DNA from: Clostridiales bacterium
GTDB lineage: Bacteria; Bacillota; Clostridia; Peptostreptococcales; Acidaminobacteraceae
DNA length: 54,402 nucleotides
Assembly: GCA_016342415.1 (NCBI GenBank)
Contig: JAEIOD010000033.1
Location: 1 to 54,402, forward strand
Direction: 5' to 3'
The translations under genes were made by a program, and so were the position numbers. Of the stretch, positions 34,879-43,578 are shown piece after piece; the first letter of the stretch is position 1, and every line of letters starts with the position of its first letter. The notes beneath the pieces are model-generated. The model made no database searches, had not been told where the DNA came from, and saw only the letters and a program-made list of their open reading frames with translations.

Positions 34879-35553
34879 ATGCATAAAAATATATTAATTA
34901 TAGAAGATGACAAACGACTAAATGAGATTATTTCTGATTATTTTGAAGCAGAAGGTTTTACTGTTTTTTCGGCCTTCGACGGTCAAGAAGGTTTAAACTT
35001 ATTTGATAAAGAAACAATCGATTTAGTCGTATTAGACATTATGATGCCCAAATTGGACGGTTGGTCAGTCTGTAGAAGGATTAGACAACATTCTGAAGCC
35101 TTTATTCTGATATTAAGCGCTCGTTCAGATGAAGATGACAAACTCATGGGATATGAACTGGGTGCAGATGAGTATATCACCAAACCATTCAGTCCAAAAG
35201 TTTTGGTAAAAAGAGTTAATGCAATCTTTAAACGGTTTAAAAATACAACTCACACTCAAGTCATAAAAAAAGAAAACATATCAATTGATCAAGACAGTTA
35301 TAAAGTTTTTGTGGATGGACATGAGATTAACTTAACCACAAAAGAATTTGAACTTCTTTTAAAGTTGATTGAAAATGAAGGTAAAGTTTTTTCTAGAGAT
35401 GTTCTCATCAGTGCCATCTGGGGTTACGATTACTTTGGTGACGGTCGTATCATAGACACCAATATAAAAACACTAAGAAAAAAAATCAGCCCTTATGCAC
35501 ATTATATACAGACCGTAATCAATGTAGGTTATAGATTTGAGGTGAAAAAATGA
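34879..35553 (+). CDS. OmpR/PhoB-family response regulator
   Basis: A 224-residue two-component regulator. Receiver domain about residues 1-120 with acidic pocket EDD (9-11), phospho-acceptor Asp53 in VVLDIMMP, Ser/Thr at LILSARS and Lys near 105 in ITKPFSP. The C-terminal winged helix is about 130-222 (KEFELLLKL, SRDVLISAIWGYDYFGDGRIIDTNIKTLR cut across two helices). AAAGGA precedes the ATG. The kinase gene overlaps its stop by 4 bases. Confidence 0.96.
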   Translation: MHKNILIIEDDKRLNEIISDYFEAEGFTVFSAFDGQEGLNLFDKETIDLVVLDIMMPKLDGWSVCRRIRQHSEAFILILSARSDEDDKLMGYELGADEYITKPFSPKVLVKRVNAIFKRFKNTTHTQVIKKENISIDQDSYKVFVDGHEINLTTKEFELLLKLIENEGKVFSRDVLISAIWGYDYFGDGRIIDTNIKTLRKKISPYAHYIQTVINVGYRFEVKK

Positions 35554-37307
35554 AACGTTCCTTAACTGTAAAAATGTTTATTTTAATATTCTCATCGATA
35601 ATTATACTCTTTTCATTTATTGCGATGTTCCAATATGTTTATTATCAAAATTTTTATGAAAATAGTAAAATAAAAGAAACTGCTCATAATTTGGAAACCT
35701 ACGTAACAGATTACACTGATGAACAATGGACACTTGAAGAACAATTGATACAAGCAAAAAACTTCAATATTGAAAACAATGCTTTTTTAGATGTTATGCA
35801 ATTATCTTCCAATGAGACGATAGCCGCTGAAAGTATCATTACAGCGACACCTTTATTTGAAAACATGGTCATAGTAACTGCTATGGATTCAGATAATGCT
35901 TATTTCGATTTTTTGCTAGCTGAAGAGGATTTTGACAAGATATTCAACGACTCAACTTTAACTGATGCTATGAGTATTGTTGTATCAGGGGTTATTGATA
36001 ACTATCAAACAATCTATCCTTCTGTAATCAATGCCACAGAAATAGTTGGGGCAAGTGTTTTACCTGAAAGTACCGATGTTTTTTCAGGTACATTGTCTCT
36101 TGTTGAAATTTATAATCCTGCAAGTCAGGCTATTGTTTTCTCAAGTGAGACAAATAACATAAATATCGGTCCCGTTGATTCAGTATTTGAAGAAGGTCAA
36201 ATTGGCGATATTGAATATGTGGTTACCACTATGTCAAACACCTCAATCAAACAGGTCAACTTCTACTATCAAAAACAAATTGATGGTGAGGAACATATAT
36301 TTGTAGTGAATCTTTCTTTACAATCAGTCACTGAATCTATGGCAATCTATCAGGAGTTTTTACCTCTACTTATTGTTACGACTCTGTTAATTGCTTTAGT
36401 GGTATCGATTATATATTCGAAACAAGTGTCACGACCAATAGTTGAAATTACACATGTTGCGAACAGCATGTCAAATTTGAATTTCGATAAATCATTGCCT
36501 GATCAAAGAGAAGATGAACTAGGAGTTTTATCAAGAAGTATCAACACGCTTTCTGATTCTCTTAACAAGTCATTACAAGAACTGTCAGAAGCCAATATTA
36601 AACTTACCGAAGACTATGAGAATGAAGTGAAACAGGAACTGATCAGAAAAAACTTCGTTGCCAACGTCTCTCATGAAATAAAGACACCTCTTGGCATCAT
36701 TAAAAGTTATGCTGAAGGCATAAAAGATGTGGTCAAAAAAGAAAAACAAGAGTATTACATTGATGTGATTATTGATGAAATCAATCGAATGGATATACTG
36801 TTAAACGAGTTATTGGAATTGTCAAAGTTAGATAGTGGTCATGCTGTTTACGATTTAAAACCCACAGATGTAGAAAACATCATCAAAAAATTGGTTAAAC
36901 ACCATGAATACTTATTGGAACAAAACAATCTGAGAATCAAGATTTTTGGTCAATTCGAAACAATACAAGCAGATTACGAAAAAATATATCGAGCCTTTAA
37001 CAATCTAATTGGTAATGCCATCAAGTATGCAATACCTGGATCAACTATAGAAATAGAAGGTATTCTATCAGATCATTTCACACTGGAATTCAGAAATGAT
37101 TGCGAACCTCTATCCGAGGAACAAAACGAACAAATATGGCATAGATTTTACAAAGCTGATGAGTCTCATAACAGAGATGTAGAAGGCAACGGACTGGGAT
37201 TATCTATTATTAAATCAATTATGGAAGGTCATCATTTCAGTTCTTCTAGTGTCCTAACAGATACAGGCATTTCCTTTAAGATTGAAATGCCTCGTCAAAT
37301 AGAATAA
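35550..37307 (+). CDS. Sensor histidine kinase with extracellular sensor
   Basis: A 585-residue membrane kinase. TM1 is about residues 10-32 and TM2 about 270-292. The roughly 235-residue segment between them is outside the cell and of unknown fold. It is followed by HAMP (about 295-345), a short coiled coil, HisKA with the phospho-His near residue 375 in VSHEIKTPLG, and HATPase with NLIGNAIKYA, EGNGLGLSI and FYKADES. A strong terminator follows. The big sensor loop argues against a Bce-type short kinase. The stimulus is unknown; the shared promoter repeats point to the ABC/PASTA operon as target. Confidence 0.95.
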   Translation: MKRSLTVKMFILIFSSIIILFSFIAMFQYVYYQNFYENSKIKETAHNLETYVTDYTDEQWTLEEQLIQAKNFNIENNAFLDVMQLSSNETIAAESIITATPLFENMVIVTAMDSDNAYFDFLLAEEDFDKIFNDSTLTDAMSIVVSGVIDNYQTIYPSVINATEIVGASVLPESTDVFSGTLSLVEIYNPASQAIVFSSETNNINIGPVDSVFEEGQIGDIEYVVTTMSNTSIKQVNFYYQKQIDGEEHIFVVNLSLQSVTESMAIYQEFLPLLIVTTLLIALVVSIIYSKQVSRPIVEITHVANSMSNLNFDKSLPDQREDELGVLSRSINTLSDSLNKSLQELSEANIKLTEDYENEVKQELIRKNFVANVSHEIKTPLGIIKSYAEGIKDVVKKEKQEYYIDVIIDEINRMDILLNELLELSKLDSGHAVYDLKPTDVENIIKKLVKHHEYLLEQNNLRIKIFGQFETIQADYEKIYRAFNNLIGNAIKYAIPGSTIEIEGILSDHFTLEFRNDCEPLSEEQNEQIWHRFYKADESHNRDVEGNGLGLSIIKSIMEGHHFSSSSVLTDTGISFKIEMPRQIE

Positions 37308-37360
37308 GATGATTGTTTCGTCAGTAGCTATGTAGCTATACAGTTTTAACATCAAATATT

Positions 37361-37395
37361 ATCTAGATTCATTGCTCAATGAATCTAGATTTTTT
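37361..37395 (+). terminator. Terminator of two-component operon
   Basis: A perfect 13-bp stem (ATCTAGATTCATT with AATGAATCTAGAT, 4-base loop) followed by six T on the plus strand. Confidence 0.93.
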
Positions 37396-37570
37396 ATTGT
37401 CTTACACCATTTATATTATTCGTGTCATGTAATACAAGCATCTAAAAACTTTTATTTTTTTAAGTTGTTCAACACTTTCATTATTTACTCAATTCTAATG
37501 TTTATGGATGGAATAACTATGGAATAATAAGAGTGTGTTCTACTATTACTATGTGGTATAATATTACCAC
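37396..37570. other. Gene-free AT-rich spacer before the PilZ promoter
   Basis: No gene or ribosome binding site is seen. A GTGGTATAATATTACCAC imperfect palindrome (about 37553-37570) includes a second TATAAT and lies immediately before the main promoter. It could be a further promoter or operator. Confidence 0.4.
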
Positions 37571-37599
37571 TTGATGATAATCATGATTATAATATAATC
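37571..37599 (+). promoter_or_regulatory. PilZ gene promoter with embedded palindromes
   Basis: -35 TTGATG (37571-37576), 16-bp spacer, -10 TATAAT (37593-37598). The spacer contains a perfect 14-bp palindrome ATAATCATGATTAT (37577-37590). A 7-1-7 palindrome GATTATA-A-TATAATC (37585-37599) overlaps the -10. The 7-1-7 form recalls PerR/Fur boxes, but AT-rich palindromes also arise by chance. Confidence 0.5.
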
Positions 37600-37666
37600 A
37601 AACGTTTTTAACCGACATAACAATAGTCTAACTTAACATCACAAGTCATTGAAAGGGGGTAATCTC

Positions 37667-38038
37667 ATTAATAATTCTATAGAGCAAACTAATGAATCAC
37701 GTCACCGTAATAGACTTGAATATTTAAGAAACATTTTTTGTTTTAAATACCTAACTTCAGAAGGAGAATTAGTAACAAGAGCTCCTTTTCTACTAAGTCT
37801 TCATGATATATCATATGGTGGAATAGGTCTTGATTCCAATGCAAAGTTAGAAATAGACCATATTTTGGTTTTTAACCTTGAATATAAAGGAATCATTCGT
37901 GAGTTTAAAGCTCAAATAAAATGGTCTAAATTACTACTCTCAAGTGATAGAAATGCAAACTATAGATTCGGTGCAAGTTTTCTTGAATTAACCTATGAGG
38001 ATGTCCTCTTTTTAAATAAACTTATAACGCATATTTAA
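37667..38038 (+). CDS. PilZ-domain c-di-GMP-binding protein
   Basis: A 123-residue single PilZ domain, a c-di-GMP receptor. Both ligand motifs are present: RxxxR as RHRNR near residue 12-16 and DxSxxG as DISYGG near 47. The rest is beta-barrel-like (HILVFNLEYKG, AQIKWSKLL, YRFGASFLEL). No ATG is available. AAAGGGGG lies 7 bases before an ATT at 37667, which I take as a non-standard start; the alternative TTG at 37649 has no ribosome binding site and would place AAAGGGGG inside the gene. Single-gene unit. The cyclase at 48.0-49.2 kb could supply the ligand. Confidence 0.8.
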   Translation: MNNSIEQTNESRHRNRLEYLRNIFCFKYLTSEGELVTRAPFLLSLHDISYGGIGLDSNAKLEIDHILVFNLEYKGIIREFKAQIKWSKLLLSSDRNANYRFGASFLELTYEDVLFLNKLITHI

Positions 38039-38057
38039 AAAGAGACCGAAGTCTCTT
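38037..38057 (-). terminator. Terminator of ABC-PASTA operon
   Basis: A 7-bp stem (AAGAGAC with GTCTCTT, 4-base loop) with five T following on the minus strand. It lies between the convergent PilZ and PASTA genes; the plus-strand T run is weaker. Confidence 0.8.
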
Positions 38058-38059
38058 AA

Positions 38060-40243
38060 TTATAATCCTGTATAAACTGTCACTGTGAGTGTGCTAGCTA
38101 CATCTAAGTGACCAGATGTATGTGACTGTGACGCTATTATATCTTTGCTACCGCCATTTTGAGTAATATAATTCACCTGTATGTTACCATCTTTACTGTT
38201 AACTAGTGATAACCATTGTTCAAATTCCGTTTTTGTATTACCAACAAAATTTGACACAGGTACATTTCCAAGAGATTTTTTCACATTAAGAATCTCTCCT
38301 TTTGTAATGCCTTTATTTAAATTCTCACCGAAGATATATCCAACTTTAACAGTACTGCTATATACCTCATTGATCTTATAGGTTATTTGATTGCTATTAC
38401 ACCACTTAATAAATTCAGCTTCAGTCATACTATTAAACTCAGACGTCTCTGGTGTTGTTGTTACTTTTGTTGAGCAAATATAAAATACAACTTTACCATC
38501 TAGTTCTATCGTTTGATTCTTTGGTGTTTGATTTGTAATCTGCCCTTTTGAATACGTACTACTTCTAGTAGTTCGATACTCAACAGTTATGTTTGCACCT
38601 TTATCATTAACTGAGCTTACCCACGCTTCAGCTTCTTCTTTTGTTTGACCAACTAGATTTCCAACTGATACTTTTCCCAATGAACGATATACAATAATAG
38701 GTTCTGTCTCAGGTAAAAATATATTTTTGTAGTTTTGATCAAACAATTGATTCTTTTTAATTGTGCTGCTATAAACATCAATCACTCTTAAACTGAATCC
38801 TTTTGTTTTTGCCCAAAACTCAGCTTCAGATTTTGTCATAGAAGTTAAATCGATGACTTTAACGCCTTTATTAACAGCTACATCTAACGTGATACGACGA
38901 CCACTTTCAACAATTTCATCTGCTGAAATATCTTGTTTCACAATTTGATCATTTATTTCATGGACATTAACAACTGGATTAAGCAGTACCTTCAATCCTA
39001 AATCTTCTGCTAATGATTCTGCTTTTATTTTACTCATCCCTTTAAAATCAGGCACTTCAATACTACCATCCGAAATTGTTAGTGTTAACACATCATTGAC
39101 ACCAATCTCTTCACCTGCTGAGATACTTTGACTTAGAACAGTGGTTTTCTTTTCTGTACTATCAACCGTTTTATAGACAACTTTGAAGTTATAGGCAATT
39201 GCCATCTCAGACACTTCAGTCTTGGTTAGGCCAAGAAAATCAGGCATTATTTTAGATGTTGATTGTGTTGATACATGAAGTGTAATGATATCATTTTTTT
39301 TTGCCAAAGCATTCTTTTCAGCACTTTGATACACAATTCTATCAGGTTCTTGTGCACTTGGAACAGACTTAATAAACAATCTTAAGTCATATAATCCAGC
39401 TAAATTGTTGGCTTCACCACTGGTCAAATTCATAAAATTCGGAACCGATATAGCTTGTCCCTTGGAAATCTGAATCGTCACTGTATCAGTTCTATTGAAT
39501 TTATTATCTTTTGGTATATCTTGTGAAATGACATAATCGGCTTCTATATAATCACTGTATGCTTCTTCTAAATTCACTTTAACTTTATTATCCACTGCCC
39601 ATTTCAAAACCTCTTGTTTCGTTTTACCATACAATTCGGGCATAGACAACGTTTCAGTTAATTCGGCGGTTCCTTTTGATACGATAATCTTAACTCTATT
39701 TTTTCTTATAAAATTACTGATATCCCCATCAACGAATGTCACACTAATAACCGTATTTTTTTCGATACTGTTACTATTTTCGTATTTAATATTTACACCC
39801 GATAGTTTATTGGTTTTAATCCAGGTTTGAATTTCATCCAATCTCATTGATTTGATTTCAGGAAAGGCAATTGCCTCTTCAGGATCAGCACCTTTTGAAA
39901 ATGTCACTTCAATAGAACTGTTTTTTTTGACTTTAGAACCTGCTTGAATCCCTTGAGCGAGCACATGATCAGCATCTATCGTCACATCATAACTCTGTTT
40001 GCCGATTAAAGTGATCTTATTCTTTTTAGCCCAGGTATTTACTTCAGAGACATCCCATGTTGTCATATCAGGTATTTCTACTCGATTGATTAAACTGAAA
40101 CCAAAGAATAAAATCAAGACAAATACGAGTATTAAACCTAAATAAATAGGTTTTTTACTCTTACTTTTGACAAACACTTCTTCTTCAAAACTCTCAGGTT
40201 TATCATTGTTAAATTCTTCAAAAAAACTTTTTTCCTCTACCAT
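38060..40243 (-). CDS. Membrane-anchored protein with about ten PASTA-like repeats
   Basis: A 727-residue protein: acidic cytoplasmic N-terminus of about 30 residues, one transmembrane helix (about 32-50), then about ten consecutive PASTA-like units of 55-75 residues. Unit starts include IPDMTTWDVSEV, FPEIKSMRLDEI, MPELYGKTKQEV, VPNFMNLTSGEA, MPDFLGLTKTEV, VPDFKGMSKIKA, VIDLTSMTKSEA, VGNLVGQTKEEA, TSEFNSMTEAEF and VSNFVGNTKTEF. PASTA domains bind peptidoglycan fragments or beta-lactams, but here there is no kinase or transpeptidase domain. It starts 1 bp after the ABC ATPase stop, so it is co-transcribed with a MacB-like transporter. A cell-wall-binding scaffold or transporter partner is an inference. 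Confidence 0.85.
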   Translation of the reverse strand: MVEEKSFFEEFNNDKPESFEEEVFVKSKSKKPIYLGLILVFVLILFFGFSLINRVEIPDMTTWDVSEVNTWAKKNKITLIGKQSYDVTIDADHVLAQGIQAGSKVKKNSSIEVTFSKGADPEEAIAFPEIKSMRLDEIQTWIKTNKLSGVNIKYENSNSIEKNTVISVTFVDGDISNFIRKNRVKIIVSKGTAELTETLSMPELYGKTKQEVLKWAVDNKVKVNLEEAYSDYIEADYVISQDIPKDNKFNRTDTVTIQISKGQAISVPNFMNLTSGEANNLAGLYDLRLFIKSVPSAQEPDRIVYQSAEKNALAKKNDIITLHVSTQSTSKIMPDFLGLTKTEVSEMAIAYNFKVVYKTVDSTEKKTTVLSQSISAGEEIGVNDVLTLTISDGSIEVPDFKGMSKIKAESLAEDLGLKVLLNPVVNVHEINDQIVKQDISADEIVESGRRITLDVAVNKGVKVIDLTSMTKSEAEFWAKTKGFSLRVIDVYSSTIKKNQLFDQNYKNIFLPETEPIIVYRSLGKVSVGNLVGQTKEEAEAWVSSVNDKGANITVEYRTTRSSTYSKGQITNQTPKNQTIELDGKVVFYICSTKVTTTPETSEFNSMTEAEFIKWCNSNQITYKINEVYSSTVKVGYIFGENLNKGITKGEILNVKKSLGNVPVSNFVGNTKTEFEQWLSLVNSKDGNIQVNYITQNGGSKDIIASQSHTSGHLDVASTLTVTVYTGL

Positions 40244-40244
40244 T

Positions 40245-40931
40245 TTAATCCCACTTAACCTCTTCTAATTTTCCGTTTTTAAGTCTTAATGATATGTCAC
40301 TATTTGCTGCGACATCATCAGAGTGTGTCACTAGTATGATTGTTTTATTATATTCTTTAACGAGCTTTTTAAACAACGCTATCACTTCTTTTGACGTGGC
40401 TGTATCTAAAGCACCAGTTGGCTCATCACCAAGAATCAATGGTACATCTTTAGATAATGCTCTAGCTACAGCAACTCTTTGTTGTTCGCCACCAGATAAT
40501 TTAGTTACCCGTCTATCCGCTTTAGATTGAACGATACCCATTGAGTTTAATATCTTATAAGCAATATCTTTGTTATTGCCAGGTATTTTTTTATCGACAA
40601 TCATCATATTGGATTCTACATTTTCGACACCTGTTAAATAATCAGTCAGATTGTACTTTTGGAAAATAATCGCCATATTGTTTCTTCTAAATTTTGTATG
40701 ACCGATTTTTTTTATATCCTCGCCTTCAAATAAAACATATCCTTTTTCGGGTGCATCCAAAGCACTTGCTATGGCCAATAAGGTTGTTTTACCAGAGCCT
40801 GATGGTCCCAATATCGTATAAAACTTTCCTCGTTCAAATTCATAACTCAAATTATTCAATATATTTCTTTTTTTCCCACCATCTATATAACCATATGAGA
40901 TGTTGTCCAATTCAAATATTATATCTTTCAT
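40245..40931 (-). CDS. MacB/LolD-type ABC transporter ATPase
   Basis: A 228-residue ABC ATPase. Walker A GPSGSGKTT near residue 42, Q-loop IFQKYNLTDYL, signature LSGGEQQRVAVARAL near 143, Walker B ILGDEPTGALD, H-loop LVTHSDD. Of the MacB/FtsE class that drives mechanotransmission or extrusion rather than import. AGGAGG precedes the ATG, 9 bp after the permease stop. Partner of the permease at 40941-42281 and the PASTA protein. Confidence 0.94.
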   Translation of the reverse strand: MKDIIFELDNISYGYIDGGKKRNILNNLSYEFERGKFYTILGPSGSGKTTLLAIASALDAPEKGYVLFEGEDIKKIGHTKFRRNNMAIIFQKYNLTDYLTGVENVESNMMIVDKKIPGNNKDIAYKILNSMGIVQSKADRRVTKLSGGEQQRVAVARALSKDVPLILGDEPTGALDTATSKEVIALFKKLVKEYNKTIILVTHSDDVAANSDISLRLKNGKLEEVKWD

Positions 40932-40940
40932 TGTTGCCTC

Positions 40941-42281
40941 CTAGTCCTGTAATGCTTGTCTTGGGTTGTAACTGAGTATGATCGCTAAAGGAATCAACGA
41001 TGCGATAATAACAATTCCAATACTGATGATAAACAAGTTTATCATCACATCAAAAGTGATAGCTACACTAAAATCTTTTGCGACATTTTCCATCTTTACA
41101 TCACCATTGACATTGTTCATATCATCAAAAAAGAACATTTCATCTCCTGCATCCTCTTTTTCAATCAGTTGATTATCAACGATCCACTCGCTGACCAACT
41201 GAGAACTCTGATGGCTCAGTAGCACTGAACAGCCAAAGGCTATAATTGCCACAATGATAATCTCAAGTACAAATTGTGCAATTATTTTATATCTTGCCTC
41301 ACCACTTGCAAGCAGTAAACCCACTTCAAATTTTCTGTCGCGAACAAAGATTGTTATCAATGAAATGATAATAGCTGCTCCTGCAATAAAAATAACCCAT
41401 ATCAGGATAGATGCAATCATAGACATTAAATCAAGCGGTTTGGTTAAAGTGTTGTATTCAGATGTAGCTGCATCTAACACAGTATACTCAGATGGTAAAT
41501 TAACACCTTGATCTTTGATAAATTCATCCACTTCTAAAGGATCCTTCAATTGAAAGTAAATACTGCTGATCATGTCCGTTTCGCTTGTTTTAAATATGTT
41601 TGATGAAATATACATATCATTACCAGTGATTTGAGAATCATTCACTTTATAAATACCTACGACTCTAAAATGAAGTTCCTTATCGAATGAATATGATTTA
41701 AATGTCATGTCATCATTTATTGCCAGTTCGTTTTTCTTCGCAAATTCTTCTGATATTACTATGGGATTCTCATCTGATGTGTCATCACCAGATTCAATAT
41801 TTCTACCTTCTACGATTTCAACTCTTTTAGCGTCAAATTCAATCGGCGCATTTTTTTCCGTCGCTTTCAGATTGAAATATGCTACACCGTCAAAACCAGT
41901 AGCCATTTGAATCATGCCACCACTATCATCATTGTTACTAATGGTTTCATATTCCTTACTCTCAACATAATCTGAGTAATTGATATAAACTTTCTCTACA
42001 CGGGCATCACTACCGATGGTATCTGCTGTACCCTTTGATAAAGCCATTTGTTCAAACTCATTTTCAGATAAGTTATCTTTATAAGCCTTCATATAATCGG
42101 CTTTGTATTCCACCACTGCACCAAGTTCCAATCTAATGAATTCTTTGGATTTTGAAATACTGTTTTGGATAATCACCCCTGTAAATACCATGGAAAAAAC
42201 GACAAATAATATAACTAATATCATAACTGCTTTTGTTGGTTTTCTTAATAAACTTAAGAAACTATGTTTTAATATTCTCAT
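40941..42281 (-). CDS. MacB-type ABC permease (FtsX domain)
   Basis: A 446-residue permease. TM1 near residues 17-38, an extracellular MacB periplasmic-core-like region of about 240 residues, then three C-terminal helices with an FtsX domain (ILIWVIFIAGAAIIISLITIF and FEVGLLLASGEARYKI, cut across motif). An extra extracellular insert of about 45 residues lies between TM3 and TM4. First gene of permease - ATPase - PASTA. Its promoter carries the same TTCACA-N5-TTCACA repeats as the two-component operon, so that system probably controls it. Substrate unknown. Confidence 0.9.
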   Translation of the reverse strand: MRILKHSFLSLLRKPTKAVMILVILFVVFSMVFTGVIIQNSISKSKEFIRLELGAVVEYKADYMKAYKDNLSENEFEQMALSKGTADTIGSDARVEKVYINYSDYVESKEYETISNNDDSGGMIQMATGFDGVAYFNLKATEKNAPIEFDAKRVEIVEGRNIESGDDTSDENPIVISEEFAKKNELAINDDMTFKSYSFDKELHFRVVGIYKVNDSQITGNDMYISSNIFKTSETDMISSIYFQLKDPLEVDEFIKDQGVNLPSEYTVLDAATSEYNTLTKPLDLMSMIASILIWVIFIAGAAIIISLITIFVRDRKFEVGLLLASGEARYKIIAQFVLEIIIVAIIAFGCSVLLSHQSSQLVSEWIVDNQLIEKEDAGDEMFFFDDMNNVNGDVKMENVAKDFSVAITFDVMINLFIISIGIVIIASLIPLAIILSYNPRQALQD

Positions 42282-42303
42282 ACGACCTCCTTTTCAAATA
42301 CAG

Positions 42304-42333
42304 TTTATAGTTTTCTTGTGAAACTGGTGTGAA
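42304..42333 (-). promoter_or_regulatory. ABC-PASTA operon promoter with TTCACA repeats
   Basis: On the minus strand, TTCACA (42333-42328), 5 bases, TTCACA (42322-42317), then 7 bases and TATAAA (42309-42304) as -10. The repeat unit, 11-bp period and position over the -35 match the promoter of the response regulator at 34825-34859. Confidence 0.6.
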
Positions 42334-42356
42334 AACGAAGTGTTGATTCTATGCAA

Positions 42357-42384
42357 AAAAATAGCTTCCGAAGAAGCTATTTTT
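42357..42384. terminator. Terminator overlapping hydF stop
   Basis: A 12-bp stem (AAAAATAGCTTC with GAAGCTATTTTT, 4-base loop) that includes the hydF stop codon and has A/T runs on both sides. It ends the hydE-hydG-hydF transcript on the minus strand. Confidence 0.9.
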
Positions 42385-43570
42385 AACGAAACATCTCAAG
42401 AGACGGTTCTAAAATATCGTTTATATAAGCGAGTACAATACCATAATTGGTAATCGGTACGCCAATTTCATCACACATTGTAATTCGATTGAGCATTGTT
42501 TTTTTATTGATCATACACGAACCACAGTGAATCACCAGATCAAAGTGCTTGATATCATTTGGGAAATCATGTCCCATTTTAAAGTGATAGTCCAAATCAA
42601 ACCCTAACTTTTTATTTAGAAGCTTCGGGATTTTAACTCTACCGATATCCTCATGAGAGTGATTATGTGTACAGCTCTCAGAAATTAATACCTTTGATCC
42701 CGGTTTCAATGTTTCAATTGCCTTAATACCTCTTTCAAATGACCACAAATCCCCTTTGTGTCTTGCAAATACGATGGAGAATGATGTTAATGGAATATGG
42801 TCTGGCACCATTTCATTGACCTCTTTAAAAGCTTGAGAGTCCGTAATCACAAGATCCACATCTTTTACATCTTCTAAAGCAGAAACAAGTTCTGTATCTC
42901 TTACAACAAAACATTTGATACCATGATCCAAAGCATCTCTGATAATCTGAACTTGCGGTAAAATAATTCTTCCTTTTGGCGCTTCCGAATCTATCGGAAC
43001 CACTAAGATGACTTTGCCACCGTATGGCACCAAATCACCAATTAAGGTCTCTTCTTCTTTACCATCTTCCAATCTCCTGATAAGATCATTTTTAAGTTCA
43101 AGTATATTGGTTTCCTTCAAAGCAGAAACATAATTTGCCTCTGGATACTCTGTTTTATAATGCTCTAGTATCTCATCCGAGGCTTCATCAATCTTGTTAA
43201 AAACAATCATATACGGAATACTAAAACGTTTGAACTCCTTTAAAAAGTGTTTGAATGCTATTTCATCCACATCATTGATATCATGGGTATAGATTGCAAA
43301 ATCAGTACGCTGCAAGATTTTTTTACTACGTTCTACCCTCAAATCACCCAATTCGCCACTGTCATCTAATCCTGCTGTATCAATAAATACAACAGGTCCA
43401 AATGGTAACAGTTCCATGGTCTTTGTGACGGGATCCGTTGTTGTACCTTTAACACTTGAAACCAAAGAAATTTCTTGTCCGATGACAGCATTTAAAAGAG
43501 ATGACTTACCTGCATTTCTATTACCATAGATCGCAATATGCGGTCTGTTTGCTCTTGGTGTGCCTTGCAT
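42383..43570 (-). CDS. hydF: [FeFe] hydrogenase H-cluster maturation GTPase HydF
   Basis: A 395-residue scaffold GTPase on which the 2Fe subcluster of the H-cluster is assembled and handed to HydA. G1 GNRNAGKSS near residue 16, G3 DTAGLDD near 59, G4 FNKIDE near 121. The C-terminal cluster site is present as CTHNHSHEDIG (CxH) and HCGSCMINKK (HCxxC), the family's CxH-x(n)-HCxxC. AGGAGG precedes the ATG, 8 bp after hydG. Last gene of the maturation operon. Confidence 0.97.
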   Translation of the reverse strand: MQGTPRANRPHIAIYGNRNAGKSSLLNAVIGQEISLVSSVKGTTTDPVTKTMELLPFGPVVFIDTAGLDDSGELGDLRVERSKKILQRTDFAIYTHDINDVDEIAFKHFLKEFKRFSIPYMIVFNKIDEASDEILEHYKTEYPEANYVSALKETNILELKNDLIRRLEDGKEEETLIGDLVPYGGKVILVVPIDSEAPKGRIILPQVQIIRDALDHGIKCFVVRDTELVSALEDVKDVDLVITDSQAFKEVNEMVPDHIPLTSFSIVFARHKGDLWSFERGIKAIETLKPGSKVLISESCTHNHSHEDIGRVKIPKLLNKKLGFDLDYHFKMGHDFPNDIKHFDLVIHCGSCMINKKTMLNRITMCDEIGVPITNYGIVLAYINDILEPSLEMFR

Positions 43571-43578
43571 AAGTCCTC

